Below are positions 1 through 5,334 of a stretch of DNA of 16,288 bases, in pieces. The notes beneath the pieces were generated by a model. That model was given only the letters and a program-made list of their open reading frames with translations, did not search any database and was not told where the DNA came from. The stretch spans positions 3,110 to 19,397 of the forward strand of contig JAHZAT010000010.1 in assembly GCA_019423795.1 (NCBI GenBank), in the 5' to 3' direction. Every line of letters starts with the position of its first letter. Positions within the stretch are counted from its first letter, which is position 1. The position numbers and the translations under genes are program-made. The DNA comes from Clostridiales bacterium. Its GTDB lineage: Bacteria; Bacillota; Clostridia; Lachnospirales; Lachnospiraceae.

Positions 1-1122
1 AATCTGATCATGCCTGGATTTAAGAATGCCCATACACATTCCGCGATGACATTTTTAAGATCTCATGCAGATGATATGCCGTTGCTTTCCTGGTTAAATG
101 ATCAGGTGTTCCCATATGAAGCCAAGTTAACACCGGATGATATCTATCATTTATCCAAACTTGCCATCATGGAATATTTAACAAGCGGGATCACCGCCAA
201 TGCGGATATGTATCTGACACCAGATACGATGATCCAGGCATCTGAGGATTGTGGTTTTCGGACGACTGTTATTGGAGCAGTGAATGATTTTACCCAGTCT
301 GTGAAAGAAGTAGAGAATTGGTATGAGAAGTACCATAAAGAAGATGGACTTACCAGTTATGAACTGGGGTTCCATGCAGAATACACAACCAAGAGAGAAA
401 TCTTAGAAGGCATCTCAGAGCTTTCTAAGAAGTACCATGCACCTATCTATACCCACAACTCAGAAAGTGCCTCAGAAGTGGTACAGTGCGTCGAGAGAAC
501 AGGTATGACACCAACGGTATATATGGAACAGCTAGGGCTGTTTGAATATGGAGGAGGGTTGTACCACTGTGTTCATATGAGCGAAGAAGATCTTGATGTC
601 GTAAAGAGACATCAGATTTCTGTGATCACCAACCCAGCCTCGAATCTAAAATTAGCAAGCGGGATCGCTCCGATCGAGGAGATGTTAAAACGAAATATTG
701 ATCTGGCGATCGGAACGGATGGACCTGCAAGCAATAACTGTCTTGATATGTTTCGCGAGATGTTTCTTGTCACAGCACTTGCCAAATACCGGGAAAATGA
801 TGCGAGTGCAGTTGATGCAGCAGAGGTATTAAAGATGGCAACAACAGGCGGTGCAAAAGCAATGAATCTTTCAGACTGTGATGTGTTAGTCAAAGGAAAG
901 CAGGCAGATCTTATAATGATCGACCTGCATCAGCCAAATATGCAGCCAATCCACAATATCAGAAAGAATCTGGTATACAGTGGAAGTAAGCAGAATGTCA
1001 AGATGACAATGGTCGCAGGAAAGATTCTGTATGAAGATGGCGAATTCTTTATTGGAACAGATGCGGCTCACATTTATGAAAAAGCGAATGAGATCACGCA
1101 GAGGATCATGAGCGAGATCTGA
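1..1122 (+). CDS. mtaD: Amidohydrolase, MtaD/S-adenosylhomocysteine deaminase type (5' end missing)
   Basis: This is a metal-dependent amidohydrolase, probably deaminating 5'-methylthioadenosine or S-adenosylhomocysteine in purine or methionine salvage. The reading frame is open to base 1, so the ATG at 10 is an internal methionine and the true start lies upstream. The family usually has about 430 residues, so roughly 60-70 are missing. Visible motifs are PGFKNAHTHSAM (beta-strand 1 metal histidines), FHAEYT and THNSES (further histidines), HCVHMSEEDL, SNLKLASG, and GTDGPASNNCLDM with the catalytic aspartate. The C-terminus carries the usual small beta-domain with KGKQADLIMIDL. Everything visible is intact. 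The exact substrate (MTA, SAH or another aminopurine) cannot be fixed from sequence. A hairpin without a U-tract follows the stop. Confidence 0.88.
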   Translation, partial: NLIMPGFKNAHTHSAMTFLRSHADDMPLLSWLNDQVFPYEAKLTPDDIYHLSKLAIMEYLTSGITANADMYLTPDTMIQASEDCGFRTTVIGAVNDFTQSVKEVENWYEKYHKEDGLTSYELGFHAEYTTKREILEGISELSKKYHAPIYTHNSESASEVVQCVERTGMTPTVYMEQLGLFEYGGGLYHCVHMSEEDLDVVKRHQISVITNPASNLKLASGIAPIEEMLKRNIDLAIGTDGPASNNCLDMFREMFLVTALAKYRENDASAVDAAEVLKMATTGGAKAMNLSDCDVLVKGKQADLIMIDLHQPNMQPIHNIRKNLVYSGSKQNVKMTMVAGKILYEDGEFFIGTDAAHIYEKANEITQRIMSEI

Positions 1123-1138
1123 ATTTAATCAATACAAT

Positions 1139-1162
1139 CTTCTGCATGCTTTAGTGCAGAAG
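1139..1162. repeat. Perfect 8-bp inverted repeat downstream of mtaD
   Basis: CTTCTGCA (1139-1146) and TGCAGAAG (1155-1162) can form an 8-bp stem with an 8-base loop, 17 bases after the amidohydrolase stop. No T-run follows, so it is not a textbook intrinsic terminator. It may protect the mRNA 3' end. A competing 6-bp stem (ATGCTT at 1146-1151 with AAGCAT at 1160-1165) overlaps it. Confidence 0.5.
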
Positions 1163-1225
1163 CATAGTGTTAAGAAATAAAAAGATGAAATGTTTTCAAT
1201 AATATACAAACAAATCATCATATCA

Positions 1226-1259
1226 AAAAAAGGAAGCCTAAATCTCAGGCTTCCTTTTT
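1226..1259. terminator. Bidirectional intrinsic terminator
   Basis: The stem AGGAAGCCT (1231-1239) / AGGCTTCCT (1247-1255) has a 7-base loop, an A-run on its left and a T-run on its right, so it can stop transcription from both sides. It would serve mtaD on the plus strand and the small minus-strand gene, whose stop codon (1245-1247) lies at the loop-stem junction. Confidence 0.85.
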
Positions 1260-1397
1260 CAATGGAAATGGGTGATATTTCTTTTCCCATTTTTTCAAAA
1301 GATGTTTGATCTTATATTTTCTATAAGTTTGTATGATCACAAAAACAGATAGAACAAAAAGAACAGGTGCTAAAATAAATTTCATGAATAGATGCAT
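1245..1397 (-). CDS. Small membrane protein, 50 residues, function unknown
   Basis: I do not recognise this protein. The start ATG (1395-1397) has a perfect AGGAGG (plus positions 1403-1408) at 5 bases, which with a promoter and terminator supports a real gene. The protein begins MHLFMKFILA, has one hydrophobic membrane segment at about residues 3-23, and then a strongly basic tail rich in K, R, Y and W (about residues 24-50) ending FPLKKEA. This layout predicts a single-pass protein with a cytoplasmic basic tail, N-terminus outside. Its stop codon falls inside the terminator hairpin. It is divergent from the XRE regulator that starts at 1556, with a 158-base shared control region. No toxin or holin family can be assigned from sequence. 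A function linked to the regulator is inference from position. Confidence 0.72.
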   Translation of the reverse strand: MHLFMKFILAPVLFVLSVFVIIQTYRKYKIKHLLKKWEKKYHPFPLKKEA

Positions 1398-1442
1398 AAA
1401 AACCTCCTATTTATAAATGATAACAATAAATTAGTTGGTTTT

Positions 1443-1471
1443 ATCATAACAGAAATAAGGCCAGCGGTCCA
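1443..1471 (-). promoter_or_regulatory. Predicted sigma-A promoter of the small membrane protein gene
   Basis: On the minus strand TGGACC (plus 1466-1471, 4 of 6 to TTGACA) lies 17 bases from TATGAT (plus 1443-1448), which carries an extended TG at plus 1450-1451. Transcription would start near 1436, about 40 bases before the ATG at 1397. Confidence 0.5.
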
Positions 1472-1474
1472 TTA

Positions 1475-1489
1475 CAATAGAAACTATTG
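1475..1489. promoter_or_regulatory. Operator-like perfect dyad
   Basis: CAATAG-AAA-CTATTG is a perfect 6+3+6 palindrome just upstream of the -35 of the small membrane protein gene and about 65 bases before the XRE start at 1556. Its size and position fit a site for a homodimeric XRE repressor or activator. Binding by the adjacent regulator is inferred. Confidence 0.4.
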
Positions 1490-1555
1490 CCACAGGCGGT
1501 TATTTGAAAAAATGATTCATAATAAAATCAGAGTATATAAGGAGTGTGGAGAGCT

Positions 1556-1918
1556 ATGAAGCCCATTAATTATAAAGCTCTGGGAGCGAAAATTAAAGAA
1601 TATCGTAAAAAAGAAAATATAACACAGGAACAACTTGCCGAGATGGCAGATATTTCATTAAGTCATATGTCAAATGTGGAGACGGCTTCAGTAAGCGTTT
1701 CGCTGCCAGCACTTAAGCTGATCGCAGATGCACTAGGTGTTACCATAGATGAACTGTTGGTGGATAGTTACAGCAAGAAACAGAAAAAATATTTTTACAG
1801 CAAGAAGATGGATCTGATCATGGAACAATGTGAGACGGTAGAGCAGGAGATCATTGTGAATACTGTATCAACCTTAGCAGATAATTTATTAAAGAGTCGA
1901 AAGAAAAAAGGAGTCTGA
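1556..1918 (+). CDS. XRE-family helix-turn-helix transcriptional regulator
   Basis: A 120-residue DNA-binding protein. The HTH_3 domain spans about residues 8-70: AKIKEYRKKENITQEQLAEM, then the recognition helix around SLSHMSNVE, then LPALKLIADALGVTIDELL. The remaining 50 residues are a lysine-rich linker and a helical tail (IMEQCETVEQEIIVNTVSTLADNLLK), probably for dimerisation. I chose the ATG at 1556 because GGAG at 1548-1551 sits 4 bases before it. An upstream in-frame GTG at 1544 would add four residues and itself lies just after AAGGAG, so it remains possible. The stop TGA lies in the loop of the terminator that follows. It is divergent from a small membrane protein gene and probably controls it, itself, or both. 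Confidence 0.88.
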   Translation: MKPINYKALGAKIKEYRKKENITQEQLAEMADISLSHMSNVETASVSVSLPALKLIADALGVTIDELLVDSYSKKQKKYFYSKKMDLIMEQCETVEQEIIVNTVSTLADNLLKSRKKKGV

Positions 1919-1930
1919 GGACTCCTTTTT
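1905..1930 (+). terminator. Intrinsic terminator of the XRE gene
   Basis: GGAGTC (1910-1915), loop TGAG, GACTCC (1920-1925), flanked by an A-run on the left and TTTTT on the right. The gene's stop codon TGA (1916-1918) is in the loop. Confidence 0.88.
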
Positions 1931-1948
1931 GTAGTTATTGTATGAAAT

Positions 1949-1975
1949 AAAAAAACCGAAGTCACAAACTTCGGT
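1949..1975 (-). terminator. Intrinsic terminator of the tRNA-Leu operon
   Basis: ACCGAAGT (1955-1962) pairs with ACTTCGGT (1968-1975) around a 5-base loop. On the minus strand it is followed by a T-run (A-run at plus 1949-1955). It lies one base from the 3' end of the tRNA-Leu(CAG) gene. Confidence 0.88.
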
Positions 1976-1976
1976 A

Positions 1977-2060
1977 TGCCGATGGCGAGATTCGAACTCG
2001 CACGAACGTAAGCTCACTGCGACCTGAACACAGCGCGTCTGCCAATTCCGCCACATCGGC
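1977..2060 (-). tRNA. tRNA-Leu, anticodon CAG
   Basis: The minus strand folds as a class II tRNA of 84 bases. The acceptor stem is GCCGATG/CATCGGC with discriminator A. The anticodon stem is CTGTG/CGCAG with loop TTCAGGT, giving CAG. There is a long variable arm, and a T-arm GCGAG-TTCGAAT-CTCGC. CCA is not encoded. It reads CUG and is the second gene of a two-tRNA leucine unit, followed directly by a terminator. Confidence 0.96.
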
Positions 2061-2065
2061 TTGAA

Positions 2066-2150
2066 TGCAGTTGAGGGGACTTGAACCCCTACCCAGTTAA
2101 CCCGGACTAGATCCTTAGTCTAGCGCGTATGCCAATTCCGCCACAACTGC
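2066..2150 (-). tRNA. tRNA-Leu, anticodon AAG
   Basis: An 85-base class II tRNA on the minus strand. The acceptor stem is GCAGTTG/CAACTGC with discriminator A. The anticodon stem is CTAGA/TCTAG with loop CTAAGGA, giving AAG. It has a long variable arm and a T-arm AGGGG-TTCAAGT-CCCCT. It lies 5 bases upstream of tRNA-Leu(CAG) in the same transcript. An unmodified A at position 34 is unusual in bacteria, so it is probably deaminated to inosine by a TadA-type enzyme and would then read CUU, CUC and CUA. The modification is inferred. CCA is not encoded. Confidence 0.95.
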
Positions 2151-2161
2151 GCAACACCGTT

Positions 2162-2190
2162 ATGATATCACTATATGGAACTTGTGTCAA
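2162..2190 (-). promoter_or_regulatory. Strong sigma-A promoter of the tRNA-Leu operon
   Basis: On the minus strand a consensus TTGACA (plus 2185-2190) and TATCAT (plus 2162-2167) are separated by exactly 17 bases. Transcription would start a few bases before the tRNA-Leu(AAG) 5' end at 2150. Confidence 0.85.
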
Positions 2191-2238
2191 TAAAAAAACG
2201 AAAAAAAGTTCAAAAAAATTAAATTAAGTATCAAAATA

Positions 2239-2267
2239 TGGATTTTACAGCATATTTTCGGTATAAT
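2239..2267 (+). promoter_or_regulatory. Probable promoter of nfo
   Basis: A perfect TATAAT at 2262-2267 lies 55 bases before the nfo start. The hexamer 17 bases upstream (TGGATT) is a poor -35 match, so only the -10 is well supported. It is back-to-back with the tRNA promoter. Confidence 0.5.
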
Positions 2268-2322
2268 CTGCAACAGAATGACACACAAAAAAGAAGAAAA
2301 ATTTTTAATCGGAGGGAAAATT

Positions 2323-3228
2323 ATGCTGATTGGTTCTCATGTAGGGATGAAAGGAAAGGACATGTTTCTAGGATCTGTCAAAGAAGCATTATCTTATGGA
2401 GCGAATACTTTTATGGTGTACACTGGTGCACCACAGAATACAAGAAGAAAAAAGATTGAGGAATTAAGAATTGAAGATGGAACGAAATTAATGAAAGAAC
2501 ATGGAATGGAAACGTTTGTTGTTCATGCACCATATATCATCAATCTTGCGAATACGACGAAACCTGAGACGTTTGAGTTAGCAGTGGAATTCTTAGAAGT
2601 TGAAGTAGAACGTACCAAAGCTATGGGAAGTCATACGTTGGTCCTGCATCCAGGTTCTCATGTTGGAGCTGGTGTTGACAAAGGAATTGATCGTATCATC
2701 GAAGGATTAAATCAGGTCATGTATCAGGATATGCCGGTTCATATCGCACTGGAGACAATGGCAGGAAAAGGAAGCGAGATCGGGCGTGAGTTTGAAGAAC
2801 TAAAAAGAATCTATGATGGTGTAAAATATCCAGAGAAATTAAGAGTCTGCTTCGATACTTGTCATGTGAGCGACAGCGGCTTAGATCTGTCTGGAGAAGG
2901 ATTTGAAAATGTCATTGACCAGTTTGATAAGACGATCGGCAAAGACCAGATCGCAGTCTTTCATATCAATGACAGTAAGAATGTGATCGGTGCAGGAAAA
3001 GACCGTCATGAAAATCTTGGATTTGGAACGATCGGATTTGAGACGTTAAACCACATCGTACATCACAAAGACTTCGAACAGGTACCTAAGATTTTAGAAA
3101 CACCATACATTAAAGCGGAAGACAGCAAGAAATCCTATCCGCCATACAAATATGAGATTGAGATGTTAAAACAGGAACAGTTTGATCCGCAGATGAAGGA
3201 AAAGATTTTGGAGGATAACCAGAAATGA
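2323..3228 (+). CDS. nfo: Endonuclease IV (AP endonuclease)
   Basis: This base-excision-repair nuclease cuts DNA 5' to apurinic/apyrimidinic sites and cleans blocked 3' ends. The 301-residue protein is a TIM barrel with a trinuclear zinc site, and all nine expected ligands are visible: H68, H109, E144, D178, H181, H214, D227, H229 and E259. Family signatures are MLIGSHVGM at the N-terminus, VLHPGSHVG, ALETMAGKG, CFDTCHVSDSG, FHINDSK and DRHENLG. I chose the ATG at 2323 over the upstream in-frame ATG at 2278 because GGAGGG sits 6 bases before it and the family starts at this motif. The C-terminus is about 20 residues longer than in E. coli. The stop overlaps the next start (ATGA), so the two are cotranscribed and probably translationally coupled. 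Confidence 0.97.
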   Translation: MLIGSHVGMKGKDMFLGSVKEALSYGANTFMVYTGAPQNTRRKKIEELRIEDGTKLMKEHGMETFVVHAPYIINLANTTKPETFELAVEFLEVEVERTKAMGSHTLVLHPGSHVGAGVDKGIDRIIEGLNQVMYQDMPVHIALETMAGKGSEIGREFEELKRIYDGVKYPEKLRVCFDTCHVSDSGLDLSGEGFENVIDQFDKTIGKDQIAVFHINDSKNVIGAGKDRHENLGFGTIGFETLNHIVHHKDFEQVPKILETPYIKAEDSKKSYPPYKYEIEMLKQEQFDPQMKEKILEDNQK

Positions 3229-3899
3229 AAGTAACATTTATTGAACATAGTGGTTTTATGGTTGAGATGGAACAAAATGTTCTGCTGTTTGATTACTATC
3301 AGGGAGAAATCCCGTCATTTGACGGCAGTAAGACTCTCTATGTCTTTGCATCACACAGCCATGCCGATCATTATGATCCAGCAATCTGGAAACTAAAAGA
3401 ACAGTATAAAGATATTCATTATATTCTTTCTGATGATATCAAAGATAACGAAGATGCAGTCGTTATGAAAGCACATGAAAAAAAGGAAGTTGCTGGAATC
3501 GAAATAGAAACTTTAAGATCAAATGACATGGGAGTAGCATTTCTTGTGAAAGTGGAAGGAAAGACAATCTGCCATGCAGGGGATCTTAACTGGTGGCATT
3601 GGAATGGAGAACCAGAGGAAGATAATGAATATTACAAGAAGACCTTTCAGGATGAGATGAAATATCTGGAAGGAAAGAAGATCGATCTTGCATTTATGCT
3701 CCTTGATCCAAGACAGGAAGATAAGTATTGCTGGGGAATGAATTATTTCTTAGAACATACGGACAGTAAAGTTGTATTCCCAATGCATTGCTTTGAGCAT
3801 TACAAGATCAACCATCATTATTTAAACTGTGAAGATGGGCGCAGATGGAAGAATATCGTCAGAGATATCACAGGTGCAGGTCAGGTATTTGAAATCTGA
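3225..3899 (+). CDS. MBL-fold (metallo-beta-lactamase superfamily) hydrolase
   Basis: A 224-residue metallo-beta-lactamase-fold protein related to the UlaG-like group of Zn-dependent hydrolases. The dinuclear metal site is complete: H44, H46, D48 and H49 in SHSHADH, then H117 and D120 in CHAGD, then H188 in FPMHCF. It starts with VTFIEHSGF, the usual first beta-strand. Unusual are the tryptophan-rich LNWWHWNGEPEEDNE after the fourth metal motif and the acidic-basic helix that follows. The start overlaps the endonuclease IV stop by 4 bases. The 3' end overlaps the convergent glycosylase gene by 19 bases. The substrate is unknown; a role in nucleic acid or nucleotide metabolism is suggested only by the neighbours. 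Confidence 0.88.
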   Translation: MKVTFIEHSGFMVEMEQNVLLFDYYQGEIPSFDGSKTLYVFASHSHADHYDPAIWKLKEQYKDIHYILSDDIKDNEDAVVMKAHEKKEVAGIEIETLRSNDMGVAFLVKVEGKTICHAGDLNWWHWNGEPEEDNEYYKKTFQDEMKYLEGKKIDLAFMLLDPRQEDKYCWGMNYFLEHTDSKVVFPMHCFEHYKINHHYLNCEDGRRWKNIVRDITGAGQVFEI

Positions 3900-4366
3900 T
3901 TCCACTGACGTATCAGCCGTTCTAATGAATAAGAAGCATTCGCAGGGCTTGTGGAAGGCAGTTTCACAGCTTCAAATCCAGTCACTTTTTCACAATATTT
4001 ATGATAAAGTTTATAAGCAGTCCCACCGTTGGTATAAATCTGGCGAATTGGGGCTGTTTTTAAAATGAATGAAAAATCATTTGGCACTGCATTTTTAATA
4101 CTGCTGTCGCTGGAACCTTCAATATCGCAGGAAGCGATCACATCCCAGATGGCAATGTTGTGTCTTAATAAAAACTCTTTTTTCTCCTCGATCGTTTCAG
4201 GCAGAGTATCCTCAAAGACTGCAGCAAGAACCTTCCAGAAACGGTTTTGCTTATGATGATAAAAAAACTGTCCCTCTCTAGACTTTACAGAAGGAAAAGA
4301 ACCAAGGATCAGGATCTTTGATCGGTCATCATATACGGGAGGGATTTCATGAATCACATGAGTCAT
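3881..4366 (-). CDS. DNA-deoxyinosine / hypoxanthine-DNA glycosylase (UDG family 6)
   Basis: A 161-residue member of the uracil-DNA glycosylase superfamily, matching the hypoxanthine-DNA glycosylase branch that removes deaminated adenine from DNA. Motif 1 is LGSFPSVKSREGQFFYHHKQ followed by N41-R-F-W, where the asparagine is the catalytic residue typical of family 6. IWDVIASC and the second motif LPSTSPANA also fit. I chose the ATG at 4366 because AAAGGA precedes it by about 9 bases. The same frame extends upstream to a TTG at 4408, but that would coincide with the predicted transcription start. The gene converges on the MBL-fold gene and overlaps its last 19 bases, so no terminator fits between them. 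Confidence 0.9.
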   Translation of the reverse strand: MTHVIHEIPPVYDDRSKILILGSFPSVKSREGQFFYHHKQNRFWKVLAAVFEDTLPETIEEKKEFLLRHNIAIWDVIASCDIEGSSDSSIKNAVPNDFSFILKTAPIRQIYTNGGTAYKLYHKYCEKVTGFEAVKLPSTSPANASYSLERLIRQWNQISNT

Positions 4367-4413
4367 TTCAAAATTTCCTTTCTTATCGTATTTTTCTACA
4401 AATTTCAACTTCT

Positions 4414-4422
4414 ATTTTATCA
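4414..4422 (-). promoter_or_regulatory. Extended -10 promoter of the DNA glycosylase gene
   Basis: On the minus strand TG-A-TAAAAT (plus 4414-4422) forms an extended -10 about 48 bases before the ATG at 4366. The -35 region is poor. A perfect Spo0A-type box (4446-4452) points toward it at about -39 to -45. Confidence 0.45.
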
Positions 4423-4445
4423 GATGATGCAGACAGAAGAAAGTT

Positions 4446-4452
4446 TTCGTCA
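4446..4452 (-). promoter_or_regulatory. Predicted Spo0A box (upstream site)
   Basis: Read on the minus strand this is TGACGAA, a perfect match to the 0A box TGNCGAA. It lies 45 bases upstream of the second box and about 80 bases before the predicted spoIIGA transcription start, similar to the distal Spo0A site of the Bacillus spoIIG promoter. Spo0A itself is not in the window. Confidence 0.5.
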
Positions 4453-4489
4453 GAAACTGTAAAAACTTGCAGGGCGTTACCGTCATGGT

Positions 4490-4522
4490 ATGACAAAATA
4501 TTTTTTAGAAATTTTCTATAAT
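4490..4522 (+). promoter_or_regulatory. Predicted spoIIG-type promoter with Spo0A box on the -35
   Basis: ATGACA (4490-4495, 5 of 6 to TTGACA) and a perfect TATAAT (4517-4522) are separated by 21 bases, far from the usual 17. The Bacillus subtilis spoIIG promoter is known for a near-consensus pair with a 22-base spacer that works only with phosphorylated Spo0A. Here TGACAAA (4491-4497), close to the 0A box, overlaps the -35 in the same way. Transcription would start at about 4529, the first base of the spoIIGA start codon. Confidence 0.6.
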
Positions 4523-4528
4523 TGCATT

Positions 4529-5329
4529 ATGTATTTCATCGAAATGTTTTTGGAACAATGGATCATGATCGCGTTCCAGCTAAAATTACTGGAATGGATC
4601 ATACATAAAAAGATGAAATTTTATAAAATATTTGCCGCATCCATCTTTGGAAGTTTTTCAGGATGTCTTATACTTCAGCTTTATGACGAAGATCATGGAC
4701 TGAAATTGGGATTGATGATCATTTCCATTGTTATGACGGTAAAGATATCTTGTGCATTTCCAATGAAAAAAGCATGGAAATACAGCGTGTATCTTCTGGT
4801 GTTGAGTTTATTTACTGGTGGAATCTTTACAATGATAAAAAGCCAGATCATTCTGCCGTGGCTGATCCTTGCGACAGCCAGCTGCATGCTTGTAAGGTAT
4901 TTGTATGTATCAGCCGTAAAAGATATGAATCACGACAAAGAATCTTTTTATCAAGTGGAATTTAAGATCCTGCATAAGAAATTAGAGGTTTGTGCATTCT
5001 TGGATACAGGAAATTTCTTATATGAACCAGTCAGTCAAATGCCAGTATGTATTCTGGAAGAAGAAACATTTTTGAAGTATTTTCATGAGCCGTTGTTCAA
5101 GATGATAGAAAAACAGGAAGCAGAGGGCATCCGCATGATCCCATATCAAAGTGTTGGAAGGGAACATGGGATGATGCCGGCAGTGATGGCAAATGATATG
5201 AAAATCACGAAAGAGGACCGGATAATAGAACACAAAAAGGCAGTGATCGCCATTTCCAAAGTATCCCTTTCCAAATGGGGAGCTTACGAAATGTTACTAC
5301 ATCCGGATCTGATCAAAAATGGGAGGTAA
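4529..5329 (+). CDS. spoIIGA: SpoIIGA, sporulation sigma-E factor processing peptidase
   Basis: This membrane aspartic protease of the mother cell removes the pro-sequence of sigma-E after engulfment signalling begins. The 266-residue protein has about five membrane segments in residues 1-130 and a cytosolic protease domain containing the active-site motif LDTGNFLYEP (D159-T160-G161) and the family signature IPYQSVGREHGMMPA near residues 204-218. It is shorter than the roughly 309-residue Bacillus protein. I chose the ATG at 4529 because MYFIEMFLEQW aligns with the family's first helix. An in-frame ATG at 4490 would add 13 residues but lies on the predicted -35. No Shine-Dalgarno precedes 4529, so the mRNA may be leaderless. 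The stop TAA shares its last base with an ATG at 5329 in the sigE frame. Confidence 0.93.
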   Translation: MYFIEMFLEQWIMIAFQLKLLEWIIHKKMKFYKIFAASIFGSFSGCLILQLYDEDHGLKLGLMIISIVMTVKISCAFPMKKAWKYSVYLLVLSLFTGGIFTMIKSQIILPWLILATASCMLVRYLYVSAVKDMNHDKESFYQVEFKILHKKLEVCAFLDTGNFLYEPVSQMPVCILEEETFLKYFHEPLFKMIEKQEAEGIRMIPYQSVGREHGMMPAVMANDMKITKEDRIIEHKKAVIAISKVSLSKWGAYEMLLHPDLIKNGR

Positions 5330-5334
5330 TGATT

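Noticed and set aside
1977..2150. Leucine tRNA genes as an integration site
   Set aside because: There is no integrase, no duplicated tRNA 3' end and no mobile genes nearby; both tRNAs are intact with their own promoter and terminator.
2238..2459. 73-codon frame upstream of and overlapping nfo
   Set aside because: It runs in a different frame through the conserved start of endonuclease IV and has no Shine-Dalgarno.
3829..4256. Plus-strand frames opposite the DNA glycosylase gene
   Set aside because: They are shadows of the conserved minus-strand glycosylase reading frame and lack ribosome sites.
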